NCBI RefSeq assembly: GCF_017353255.1
Contig: NZ_JAFMYU010000013.1
Location: 62,001-126,000, forward strand
Origin: Fibrella aquatilis
Lineage (GTDB): Bacteria > Bacteroidota > Bacteroidia > Cytophagales > Spirosomataceae
DNA length: 64,000 nucleotides
Direction: 5' to 3'
Within the stretch, counting starts at the first letter, position 1, and every line of letters starts with the position of its first letter. The notes beneath the pieces are model-generated. The model was given only the letters and a program-made list of their open reading frames with translations. It did no database searches and was not told the DNA's origin. The position numbers and the translations under genes were made by a program. Below, piece after piece: positions 45,009 through 53,163 of the stretch.

Positions 45009-46412
45009 TTATTTTGAGGGCACTTCGGGCTGCCCCAGAAATTGCTGACTGATAGTACTGCTCAGCCGAAGCAACTCAATTTCAGCGGCCTTAGCGTTGA
45101 ACTCGGCGGTAAACAGCCGAGCCTGCGCCGCCACGGCGTTGCGCTGCACGTCGCGAAACTCAACCGCTGTGGAATTACCCACCCGGTAACGGTCATAGGC
45201 AATGTCGATGTTTTCGAGCGCAATTTTGTAGTTCTGCACTTCTACGTTGAGCAAGGCCAGGCTATTTTGGTATTGCGTAAACGTCTGCGCCACCGCTTGT
45301 TGCAGTACCACCTCCTGGTTGGCCTGCTGGTATTCGGCCGCCAGCGCGTTGGCGCGGGCGTTGGCTTCAAGCCGTCGCAGATTGCCACCCGCAAAGATCG
45401 GGATAGCCGCCGCAACGCTGTAGGTCAGGCCATTGTTGCGCCCCGTTGCCACGCCAAACCCGCCCTGATTGTCGATGAACTGGAAATTATAGCCTGTCTG
45501 CACGCTCACCACGGGCTGCCGCTGCGCTCGCGCCAGGCGGATGTCGAGGTCGGCCAGGCGGCGGTTCAGAGCCGCCGTGGCCAGCAAAGGGTTGTTATTG
45601 GCCATGTTTTGCCGAATCTGCTCGAGGTTCAGATCAGGCTTGGCGATGATGGTATCGCGGATGGCGAATTCAGTGAGGGGATCGCGGATAAGCAGGGTAT
45701 TAAGCAAGATCTTGGCCGATTTCAGGCTTTGTTCCTGCGTGAGCAGGGTTACGCTGTCGGCGTTATAATCGACCTGGGCGGTGAGGTAATCCACCTTCGA
45801 CCGGGTGCCCACTTCGTAGTTGGCTTTGGCCAGTTCGAGGCGGTCACGCGAGATGTCGAGTGCCTGCCGAAACGAGAGCAACTGCTGCAACTGCCGCACC
45901 ACGTCGTAGTAGGCCGTGGCCACGTCGGCAATGGTTTGCTCTACACTCACGCGGGTGTTGATCTGGCTTAGGCGGATCAGTTCACCCAGCCGTTTGTAGG
46001 TATTTAGGTTGGCAAAGCCGTTAAACAGCGTCCAGTTAAGGTTTACGCCCGCCGTGGTAGTGCGGTTAAACAGGCCCGTCTGTACCTGTGGCGGACGGAT
46101 GTTGTCGATAAATTTCTGGTTGATATTTTGCAAGCCCCCGTTCGAGCTGACGTTGCCCGTCACGAGCGGATAAAACCCCGCGTTGGCCGGAATACGATCA
46201 TTCACAGCTACTTGCTCCTGCGTTTGCAGGCCCTTGATCTGGTAGCTACGCGCCAGTGCCTGCGTGATGGCGTCGGTGAGGAGCAGGGTCTCGCCCTGTT
46301 GGGTCACGTAGGCGTTGCGGAAAGCCCGCTGCACCGGGTTTTGAAACGGTTTGTTCTGGCCAAACGCGTTAACCGCCAGAAAACAGCTTAATAAGATACC
46401 AGTTGAGCGCAT
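45009..46412 (-). CDS. TolC family outer-membrane efflux protein
   Basis: A 467-aa exported protein (signal ILLSCFLAVNAFGQ) with the internally repeated TolC plan: long helices (TIADVATAYYDVVRQLQQLLSF; LELAKANYEVGTRSKVDYLTAQ) and the second half (VALAQTFTQYQNSLALLNVE-like; IDIAYDRYRVGNSTAVEFRDVQ). It forms an outer-membrane channel-tunnel. No inner-membrane pump or adaptor is adjacent. It might serve the exporter at 60062 with its HlyD adaptor, which brings no TolC of its own in this window; that is inference only. Start at ATG 46412. Confidence 0.92.
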   Translation of the reverse strand: MRSTGILLSCFLAVNAFGQNKPFQNPVQRAFRNAYVTQQGETLLLTDAITQALARSYQIKGLQTQEQVAVNDRIPANAGFYPLVTGNVSSNGGLQNINQKFIDNIRPPQVQTGLFNRTTTAGVNLNWTLFNGFANLNTYKRLGELIRLSQINTRVSVEQTIADVATAYYDVVRQLQQLLSFRQALDISRDRLELAKANYEVGTRSKVDYLTAQVDYNADSVTLLTQEQSLKSAKILLNTLLIRDPLTEFAIRDTIIAKPDLNLEQIRQNMANNNPLLATAALNRRLADLDIRLARAQRQPVVSVQTGYNFQFIDNQGGFGVATGRNNGLTYSVAAAIPIFAGGNLRRLEANARANALAAEYQQANQEVVLQQAVAQTFTQYQNSLALLNVEVQNYKIALENIDIAYDRYRVGNSTAVEFRDVQRNAVAAQARLFTAEFNAKAAEIELLRLSSTISQQFLGQPEVPSK

Positions 46413-46491
46413 TGTATTGGTGTAAATCAAGACGGCAAAAGTAAGCGTTGAGACTTACGATGTAAGTTTGCGCTCTCTCTTTCCTACTACC

Positions 46492-48150
46492 ATGCAAAGA
46501 ACTCACTATTTGCTCTGTCTGTTGGCCGGGCTGCTGTTAACGGCCTGCGCCACCCGCCCCGAAGCCGACTATATTCTCACCAACGCCACGGTCTACACCG
46601 CCGATTCGCTCCATACCAAAGCTCAGGCCTTTGCTGTAAAAGACGGGCATTTTGTGGCCGTGGGTACTACCGATGCCGTCATGAAAGCCTACGCGTCCGA
46701 CAGCGTCATTGATCTGAAGGGTCAACCCGTTTATCCCGGCTTCTACGACCCCCACGCCCATTTTCTGGGCCTTGGCCAAATGCTGGATCAGGCCGATCTG
46801 GTGGGGGCTACCTCCTATAGTGACGTGGTGGCGCGGCTAAAAACGTACCAGCAGCAACACCCCGATGCGCTCTGGATCATAGGCCGGGGCTGGGACCAAA
46901 ACGACTGGCCTGCCACCGACTCGCCCGTGCGGGGTTTTCCAACCAACAAACTGCTCGACGAGGCGTTTCCCAATATCCCCGTAGCCCTGACCCGCATTGA
47001 CGGCCACGCTATTTTGGCCAACACCAAGGCCCTGCGGCTGGCCCGCGTCACGGGGGGCACTGTGCTGGCGGGCGGCGAGGTGATCCTCGCCAACGGCCAA
47101 CCCACGGGCGTATTGGTCGACAACGCCATGCAGGTGGTGAAGCGCGTGATTCCCCAACCCGACGAACTGGCCAAAACCCGGATGCTCCAGAACGCCGAAG
47201 CCATGTGCCTCAAGCTGGGCTTGACCACCGTTTCCGACGCCGGCCTGAACCGCGACGACATTGACCTGGTCGAAAAGCTGCACAAGAACGGTAAGCTCCG
47301 CATCCGCGACTACGCCATGATCAGCCTCGGCGAACCCAACCTGGAACACTATCTGAAGCGTGGCCCCTACCAAACCGACCGGCTCACGGTGCGGTCGTTC
47401 AAGCTCTACGCCGACGGGGCGCTGGGTTCACGGGGTGCCTGTCTGCGCCAACCTTATACCGACCAGCCTACCACGTCGGGCCTTTTGCTGCTGGCTCCCG
47501 CCGAACTGGACCGCGTAATTGGCTTGCTGGCTAAGAGCGGTTTCCAGGCCAACACCCACTGCATCGGCGACTCGGCCAACCATCTCATCCTAGGGCTGTA
47601 TGGCAAGTATTTGACGAAAAAAAACGACCGTCGCTGGCGGATTGAGCACGCGCAGGTGGTGTCGCCTGAAGACGTACCGTTGTTTGGACGTTATTCTATT
47701 ATTCCGTCGGTGCAGCCTACCCACGCCACGTCTGATATGTACTGGGCCGAAAAGCGGCTGGGGTCTATCCGGGTAAAGGGGGCCTACGCGTTCAACGACT
47801 TGTTGACGCAAAACAAGCTCATTTCGTTTGGCTCTGATTTCCCCGTTGAATACGTCAATCCGTTGTTCGGGTTCCACGCTGCTGTTGCCCGACAAGACGC
47901 TAAAAACTTTCCAAAAGGCGGTTTCCAGCCCGAAAACGCGGTTTCCCGGCAAGATGCGCTGGCGGCCATGACACGTTGGGCGGCGTACTCCTGCTTTGAA
48001 GACCATATGCGCGGCAGCATTGCCCCCGGCAAACAAGCCGACTTCGTAATCCTCGACCGCGACATTATGACCGTTCCCAACGAGCAACTCCGCGCCACGC
48101 AGGTACGCCAAACCTGGATCGGCGGGCAGCGGCTGTATTCGGCGAAATAA
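46492..48150 (+). CDS. Amidohydrolase, YtcJ-like lipoprotein
   Basis: A 552-aa metal-dependent hydrolase of the amidohydrolase 3 family. The lipoprotein signal ends LLLTACA. Metal ligands are visible: HxH in GFYDPHAHFLG, His in NTHCIGDSANH, His in RIEHAQV, and Asp in FGSDFPVEYVNP. The substrate is unknown; relatives hydrolyse N-acyl or formamide bonds. The start at 46492 opens the signal peptide. The Rpn-like gene starts 1 bp after the stop. Confidence 0.9.
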   Translation: MQRTHYLLCLLAGLLLTACATRPEADYILTNATVYTADSLHTKAQAFAVKDGHFVAVGTTDAVMKAYASDSVIDLKGQPVYPGFYDPHAHFLGLGQMLDQADLVGATSYSDVVARLKTYQQQHPDALWIIGRGWDQNDWPATDSPVRGFPTNKLLDEAFPNIPVALTRIDGHAILANTKALRLARVTGGTVLAGGEVILANGQPTGVLVDNAMQVVKRVIPQPDELAKTRMLQNAEAMCLKLGLTTVSDAGLNRDDIDLVEKLHKNGKLRIRDYAMISLGEPNLEHYLKRGPYQTDRLTVRSFKLYADGALGSRGACLRQPYTDQPTTSGLLLLAPAELDRVIGLLAKSGFQANTHCIGDSANHLILGLYGKYLTKKNDRRWRIEHAQVVSPEDVPLFGRYSIIPSVQPTHATSDMYWAEKRLGSIRVKGAYAFNDLLTQNKLISFGSDFPVEYVNPLFGFHAAVARQDAKNFPKGGFQPENAVSRQDALAAMTRWAAYSCFEDHMRGSIAPGKQADFVILDRDIMTVPNEQLRATQVRQTWIGGQRLYSAK

Positions 48151-48151
48151 T

Positions 48152-49105
48152 ATGACAAACCCCGCCGATAACCCCCACGACCGGTATTTTAAAGAGGCAT
48201 TTTCTCAGATTGACATTCTAGCCGATTTTCTAAATGTTTATCTGCCAGAGGCTCTTCGAGGGCAACTTGACATGACTTCGCTGGTCCGGCAGCAAGATTC
48301 ATACACCGATGATTCATTGAGCGAACACTTCGCCGACCTCGTCTTTACAGCTCAGTTGGGCAGTAAGCCAGTGCAAATTGCGCTGTTGCTGGAACACAAA
48401 AGTTATACCGAGCCGCACATTCATTTTCAGCTAAATCGGTATATGCTTAATGCTTGGGAAGACCAACTCACGCACAAAAGACTGTTGTTACCCATAATTC
48501 CCATCATCGTTTACCACGGGCGGCGGCGGTGGAAAAAACAGCCCATTTCTAATTACTTCAGCACATTGCCAATTAGTGTGCTTCCTTACTTGCCCAGCTT
48601 TGATTACGTACTCATCGACTTGTCGACTATGCTCGAACGCCTGCCTGCATTTGCTTCCGACTATGCTAGGCTCACAGGTGTTTTATTACAGAATAGTCGA
48701 CAGAAACGAGTGTTAGAAAGGGCCTTACGGGAAATAGGTGATAGCATTAATCGGTTGCTAGCCGAAGAACGAGGCGAACGATTCTTCAAAACTTCTTTAC
48801 TTTACCTAACATGGGTAACCTCCTTGACAAAGGTAGAGGCAGTCATTATCTTTCGTAACGTTTCACAAGAAGCCGATAACTATAATATGTCACTGTACGA
48901 ACAACTAATTCAGGAAGGCGTCGAGAAAGGCATCAAGCAAGGGCGCGAACAGGGCATTGAGCAAGGTATTGAGCAAGGCATTGAGCAGGGTATCAAGGCT
49001 ATGCTGAAGCTGAACATGACGGCTGAAATCATTGCTGCTGCCATGGAATTACCCCTTGATCAGGTAAACAACTACATTGCTCATATACAAGCCAAACAGG
49101 CTTAG
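48152..49105 (+). CDS. Rpn family (PD-(D/E)xK) recombination-promoting nuclease/transposase-like protein
   Basis: A 317-aa protein. The N-terminal Rpn core is PHDRYFKEAFSQIDILADFL, then HFADLVFTA and ALLLEHKSY with the ExK catalytic pair, and LLPIIPIIVYHGR. The C-terminal tail contains tandem GIEQG repeats encoded by 12-bp DNA repeats (about 48950-48997), then a short helical module. In E. coli, Rpn proteins raise RecA-independent recombination; the repeat tail varies in length between relatives. It is 1 bp downstream of the amidohydrolase and probably a late insertion. Confidence 0.88.
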   Translation: MTNPADNPHDRYFKEAFSQIDILADFLNVYLPEALRGQLDMTSLVRQQDSYTDDSLSEHFADLVFTAQLGSKPVQIALLLEHKSYTEPHIHFQLNRYMLNAWEDQLTHKRLLLPIIPIIVYHGRRRWKKQPISNYFSTLPISVLPYLPSFDYVLIDLSTMLERLPAFASDYARLTGVLLQNSRQKRVLERALREIGDSINRLLAEERGERFFKTSLLYLTWVTSLTKVEAVIIFRNVSQEADNYNMSLYEQLIQEGVEKGIKQGREQGIEQGIEQGIEQGIKAMLKLNMTAEIIAAAMELPLDQVNNYIAHIQAKQA

Positions 49106-49119
49106 GCTACGCTTTCATA

Positions 49120-49167
49120 ACAGGCAAAAAGGGCTGAATCTATGCAGATTCAGCCCTTTTTGCCTGT
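49120..49167. terminator. Perfect 22-bp bidirectional terminator
   Basis: Arms 49120-49141 and 49146-49167 (core CAAAAAGGGCTGAATCT and inverse) with a 4-nt loop lie between the convergent Rpn-like and GH1-like genes. A- and T-rich runs at both sides support termination in both directions. Confidence 0.92.
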
Positions 49168-50321
49168 CAGCTAATCATCCGCTGCGCCTGCTGCAGGGCC
49201 TCGGCGTAGGGCTGGCTGAGGTAGCGACCGGGGGTTTGGCCGGGTAGCATGTCGACACCGTCGGGCGAGGCGTCCCAGAGGCCGGAGCGGTGCCAGGGAC
49301 GTTCGAGGTGGTCCCAGTCGGGGCGGTCAATGATGGGGTAGAGACAAATGCCTTCCAGGGGTACGCCCACCTGTTTAGCAGCAGCACACTCGCGGGCAAT
49401 CATCCGTATCCAGCCGGGGCGGTCAATGCCAGGGTGGCTGGTTTCGGTGAGGGCAATGGGCTTGCGATACCGCTTGTATACCTCCAGAAACAGCAAATGC
49501 AGTCGCCGAAAGCGGGGGTCATTGCCTTCGTTTCCCCACGGCAGCAGTTCGTAGGTAGGAATTACCCACTGGTTGTTGTAATAAAAATTCAGCCCCACCA
49601 CGTCGACCATGTGTGGCGCACCGCCCAGTTCGGGGTGCAACCGGCCCATGAGCATGTCCACGGCCTGATACTGGTTCTCGTGGGCATTGCGGGCGTTGGT
49701 GATTTCCTGCCGCGATGCCTTCAGCGGGGGCACCATGTTCACCAGCGGTTCGGTGGTCAGGATAATAATGTTGGCATCTACGTCACGCATCGCCGCAATA
49801 CCCTCGACATAAGCCCGAATCAGCCCCATTTTCACTTCCAGTCCCTGTTTGGTGCAATAGGGTACGGTGCCGCGCACATCACCGCCAAGCCAGGAGATAA
49901 AACTTACTTCATTGATGGGGGTCACGATCAGCGGCCCGTCGGGGAAGACTTCGCGATAGATGGGTACAAACGCTTTGCAAATGGCCGCAAACCGCCGGGC
50001 AAACATAGGATGCAGGGGCGTGAGGTCGTCGGGATAGCCGAAATGGCAGATATCCCATATCTGCTGGATACCTAACGCCCCGCCCCGTTGCAGCATTTGC
50101 CGCACTACGGTCCAGTCATAGATGTAAGCGCGTTTTTCCACCTGACTCCAGCGGATGCCCTCGCGCACGGTGCGGATATTGAGGTCACTGATGTCGCGGT
50201 AGTCATCGTCGAGGCGGTCGAGGTGGCCGGTGAGGGGCAGAAAATCGACCCGGTTGCCAAAGGCGTTTTGCTGGTCGGTGCATTCATAGCCCGCCCACCA
50301 AAACGTGTTAAAGCGGGGCAT
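49167..50321 (-). CDS. GH1-like glycoside hydrolase (clan GH-A)
   Basis: A 384-aa TIM-barrel-type protein related to family 1 glycosyl hydrolases: FNTFWWAGYECTDQQ at the start, IRTVREGIRWSQVEK, the acid/base Glu in TPINEVSF, and a candidate nucleophile Glu in IALTETSHPG. No signal peptide is seen, so it is cytosolic. From memory, relatives occur beside glycosyltransferase or UDP-galactopyranose mutase genes. The start at 50321 is favoured by homology; ATG 50345 adds eight residues. It is divergent from the peptide precursor gene. Confidence 0.8.
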   Translation of the reverse strand: MPRFNTFWWAGYECTDQQNAFGNRVDFLPLTGHLDRLDDDYRDISDLNIRTVREGIRWSQVEKRAYIYDWTVVRQMLQRGGALGIQQIWDICHFGYPDDLTPLHPMFARRFAAICKAFVPIYREVFPDGPLIVTPINEVSFISWLGGDVRGTVPYCTKQGLEVKMGLIRAYVEGIAAMRDVDANIIILTTEPLVNMVPPLKASRQEITNARNAHENQYQAVDMLMGRLHPELGGAPHMVDVVGLNFYYNNQWVIPTYELLPWGNEGNDPRFRRLHLLFLEVYKRYRKPIALTETSHPGIDRPGWIRMIARECAAAKQVGVPLEGICLYPIIDRPDWDHLERPWHRSGLWDASPDGVDMLPGQTPGRYLSQPYAEALQQAQRMIS

Positions 50322-50450
50322 TTGCGTACTTGTTTGGGGAATCATCGAATACCAAAAGGGTGGTCTACCTATGTAAACCCATCGCCGTTTCCGTTTGGTT
50401 GTAAAACTCTACTTACCGGACATGACAAACTAACGTTATGCATATCTATC

Positions 50451-50478
50451 TGAATAAAAAATGAATAAACCTGAATAA
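50451..50478 (+). promoter_or_regulatory. Phased TGAATAA operator array upstream of precursor 1
   Basis: Three TGAATAA copies begin at 50451, 50462 and 50472 (11- and 10-bp steps, one helical turn). The 19-bp block 50462-50480 is identical to 55210-55228. The last copy lies 27 bp before CAACCTTT, where a -33 element would be, suggesting an activator-dependent promoter. Confidence 0.75.
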
Positions 50479-50498
50479 CACCTCGCTATAACTATCCA

Positions 50499-50507
50499 CA
50501 ACCTTTG
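50499..50507 (+). promoter_or_regulatory. Candidate -7 element of precursor 1
   Basis: CAACCTTTG; the last eight bases match TAnnTTTG except the first. The same CAACCTTT occurs at the same distance in the operon promoter (55247). It implies a leader of about 40 nt before the precursor start codon. Confidence 0.55.
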
Positions 50508-50553
50508 CGCTGCCCGAGGCGGCACATGGGGTGTAGCGGGTTGGCGTAATCAC

Positions 50554-50733
50554 ATGAAAGCAAAATTTGTAAACCTGAAGTTAGAGTCGGTTCAAGTGCT
50601 ATCGAAAGAATCACAGAAGCAGGTCAAAGGAGGGGGTCCTAACAGTCCATGTTGCACCACCAGTCCGTATTACAGTCCTAGTGCCTGCGCTGCTTACAGG
50701 GCCGGTTGCCCCTCTTGTGGCTGGCAATGCTAA
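50554..50733 (+). CDS. Double-glycine leader, cysteine-rich peptide precursor 1
   Basis: A 59-aa peptide, easily missed by length cut-offs. The leader is residues 1-27: LSKESQKQVKGG fits the Bacteroidota double-glycine type. The core (28-59) is neutral, rich in S, P, Y and T, with six cysteines (33, 34, 45, 52, 55, 59) and a C-terminal GWQC. The likely fate is cleavage after GG by the C39 exporter at 60062, with disulfide formation and possibly glycosylation by locus enzymes. It shares leader pattern and promoter architecture with the operon that encodes precursor 2. It is followed by a strong terminator, so it is a separate, highly expressible unit. The activity of the mature peptide is unknown. 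Confidence 0.85.
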   Translation: MKAKFVNLKLESVQVLSKESQKQVKGGGPNSPCCTTSPYYSPSACAAYRAGCPSCGWQC

Positions 50734-50742
50734 CCCCCTGTA

Positions 50743-50795
50743 TGAAAAGCAGTAGGACTGGAATCGTAGTTCGGTTCCAGTCCTACTGCTTTTCA
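50743..50795 (+). terminator. Perfect 21-bp terminator after precursor 1
   Basis: Arms 50743-50763 and 50775-50795 (TGAAAAGCAGTAGGACTGGAA and inverse) with an 11-nt loop, starting 9 bp after the precursor stop. Confidence 0.9.
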
Positions 50796-50888
50796 GGCAT
50801 TCAATTCATTCCTTTTTGAACAACTACCGCCTGTAAGTGCCTGATCTCTATTAACTTTCGTAATTACAAGGCACTACCGTAATCCTTT

Positions 50889-53132
50889 ATGAGAAAACTT
50901 CTGCTCGTACTGCTCCTGCTGGATTACTCTACTGTTTGGGCGCAACCAGACAGGCGGGGCAACGTCTGGCACTTCGGCGAACTAGCGGGGCTAAACTTTG
51001 CCGGAGGCACAGCGCAAATCCTTGATGGCAGCAGAATGGGCGAAACACTACGGGGCATCGGCACCATCGGCGACGAAACCGGCCAACTGGTGTTCTATTC
51101 CGATGGACAAACCGTCTGGAATCGATTTCACCGGGTGGTGCCGGGTGGCAATTCGCTGATTTTTCTGGGTAAGCGGCAGGGGGGATCTACACAAAACGGC
51201 ATCCTGTTGCCTCATCCAAAAAATCCCGATTGGTACTACCTGTTTTCCATTGAGCAGCCCTTTATCGACAACGACCGCTACACAGTCTACTACTCGCTCA
51301 TCGACAGCAAAGCCAACGGCGGCGAGGGTGGCTTTATCTCGAAACTGACGCTCTTAGCCCGCAATGTAGCTTCTTCACTGGCGGTGGTACGCCATTGTAA
51401 CAACCGCGACTTCTGGCTGATTGTCCACGATGCAATGAGTACCAATACGTTTATGTCTTACCTGCTCGATGAGGCGGGAGTGACAGCTACCCCCACCCTT
51501 AATCAGTCAGGTAGCCGGGTCGATGACAACGGCCCTGGCCGGGCTTATTTGAAGGCTTCACCCGATGGCAAGCGGCTGGCAATGGGCTTCTACGGTTCAG
51601 AAAGTAATACCAACTTCGCTGAAGTTTTTAGCTTCGACAACAAGACGGGGCAGGTAGGCCAACGGCTTACCAGGCTGGATTGGCCTTCCCTCTTTGAGTT
51701 GACCATCCCCTCCCCATTAGAGGGAAATCGTAGCCCGTCAGATATTGCTTTCTCGCCTAATGGCCAGTACCTCTACGCCACACGCCGGTACAGTTCATAC
51801 GTGCCGCAATCGCCACCCTGGCGGAGCGAATTGTACCAGTTCAATCTGGCTACCAAAGCCTGGACCCGCCTCGTAACTGAAACCTACGATTTCTCGCAAC
51901 AGGGCATCAATTACGTTTATTCCGGGCTGGAAAATGCCCCCGATGGGCGGCTGTATGTCTCGCATTGGAACCGCCCGTTTCTCAGCAGCATCAACAACCC
52001 CAACGCCGACGGCGCGGCCTGTGGCTTTCAGCAAAATACCATTAACCTGGCCGGGCGCAACGCCGGGCTGTACCTACCCTTTCGCTACCCACCCCGCCTA
52101 CCCGACCCCACTGTAACCGTCGCCCTACAGTCCAACCCCACCGGCTGCAACGACGTTCTCACCTCTATCATCAGTGGCTTCGACCCCAGCGAAGCCCTGC
52201 GTTACCAGTGGTTGCGCGACGGGAAGGCTATCACCAACGCTACCAACGCTACCTATACTGTGCTGGCTTCGGGCGGCTATGCCCTATTGGTAGAAGAAGT
52301 GGGCGGCTGCCGCCGCAAGCTATCGGACTCGCTGCCCGTGACGATTGCCAATGCGCTACTACCGCCCGCCCTTACCTCTGTACCGCCAGTCTGCGTGGGA
52401 AGTACAACGCCCACTCTACAGGCAACGGGGCAGCAAGTGCAGTGGTACACGAGCAGCCCACCCGCCGTATCGGTTGCCGCAGGTCCTTCGTTTGCGCCGT
52501 CAATGGCAACCAACACACCTGGCACTTATACCTACTACGCCACCCAAACCGATACTAAAGGCTGCACCAGCCCCGCCAATTCCACAACGGTGCGCGTAGT
52601 GGCCCGCCCAGATCTGACACTAACCCAACAACAAGTCGGTGTGTGCCTGGAAACGCTAGGCGCAACAGCATTATTAGAGGCCATATCCAGGCAGGGAGTA
52701 CAGTTTATGTGGTCCCTTCGGGGCCAATTAGCTGGTAATCAGGCTACGATAACGGTTAACGATTATGGCCGCTACTACATATCGGTTACTGACCAAAACC
52801 AGTGTGTCCGCCGCGATAGCGTGGAGGTGATAGATCGGTGCTACCGGCTCTATATGCCCAACGCCTTTACGCCTAATGACGATCAGGCTAACGATGCGCT
52901 CGTGGCCTATGGCAACGGCATCAGCCGTTATGACCTTCTGATTTATAACCGCTGGGGCGAAGTTATTTTTGCCGCGCCCGACCAACCTTTCAACGACGGT
53001 AGTCCCCTCTGGGACGGGCGGGTCGGAGGCAGCTACGTCCAGCCTGGACTGTACACTTATCAGCTGCGGGTAGTGCGGCAGGAACCAACCGACAGTATTA
53101 TCAAGATTGGCAGTGTGCTGGTCATTCGGTAA
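50889..53132 (+). CDS. Secreted protein with gliding-motility-type (CHU_C) C-terminal domain
   Basis: A 747-aa exported protein (signal LLLVLLLLDYSTVWAQ). Residues 20-400 form a WD40/TolB-like propeller: GNVWHFGELAGLNF, KASPDGKRLAMGFY, DIAFSPNGQYLYATRR. Residues 410-640 hold Ig-like segments (CNDVLTSIISGF; TYTYYATQTDTKGC). The last 90 residues are the gliding-associated C-terminal domain (NAFTPNDDQANDAL; YNRWGEVIF; PLWDGRVGG; PGLYTYQLRV), a type IX secretion sorting signal. It should be displayed on or released from the cell surface. It is on the same strand as the peptide genes, but a functional tie is unproven. Confidence 0.88.
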   Translation: MRKLLLVLLLLDYSTVWAQPDRRGNVWHFGELAGLNFAGGTAQILDGSRMGETLRGIGTIGDETGQLVFYSDGQTVWNRFHRVVPGGNSLIFLGKRQGGSTQNGILLPHPKNPDWYYLFSIEQPFIDNDRYTVYYSLIDSKANGGEGGFISKLTLLARNVASSLAVVRHCNNRDFWLIVHDAMSTNTFMSYLLDEAGVTATPTLNQSGSRVDDNGPGRAYLKASPDGKRLAMGFYGSESNTNFAEVFSFDNKTGQVGQRLTRLDWPSLFELTIPSPLEGNRSPSDIAFSPNGQYLYATRRYSSYVPQSPPWRSELYQFNLATKAWTRLVTETYDFSQQGINYVYSGLENAPDGRLYVSHWNRPFLSSINNPNADGAACGFQQNTINLAGRNAGLYLPFRYPPRLPDPTVTVALQSNPTGCNDVLTSIISGFDPSEALRYQWLRDGKAITNATNATYTVLASGGYALLVEEVGGCRRKLSDSLPVTIANALLPPALTSVPPVCVGSTTPTLQATGQQVQWYTSSPPAVSVAAGPSFAPSMATNTPGTYTYYATQTDTKGCTSPANSTTVRVVARPDLTLTQQQVGVCLETLGATALLEAISRQGVQFMWSLRGQLAGNQATITVNDYGRYYISVTDQNQCVRRDSVEVIDRCYRLYMPNAFTPNDDQANDALVAYGNGISRYDLLIYNRWGEVIFAAPDQPFNDGSPLWDGRVGGSYVQPGLYTYQLRVVRQEPTDSIIKIGSVLVIR

Positions 53133-53163
53133 GCAGATTGCCTCGTAGCCGCCTCTGCCAATC

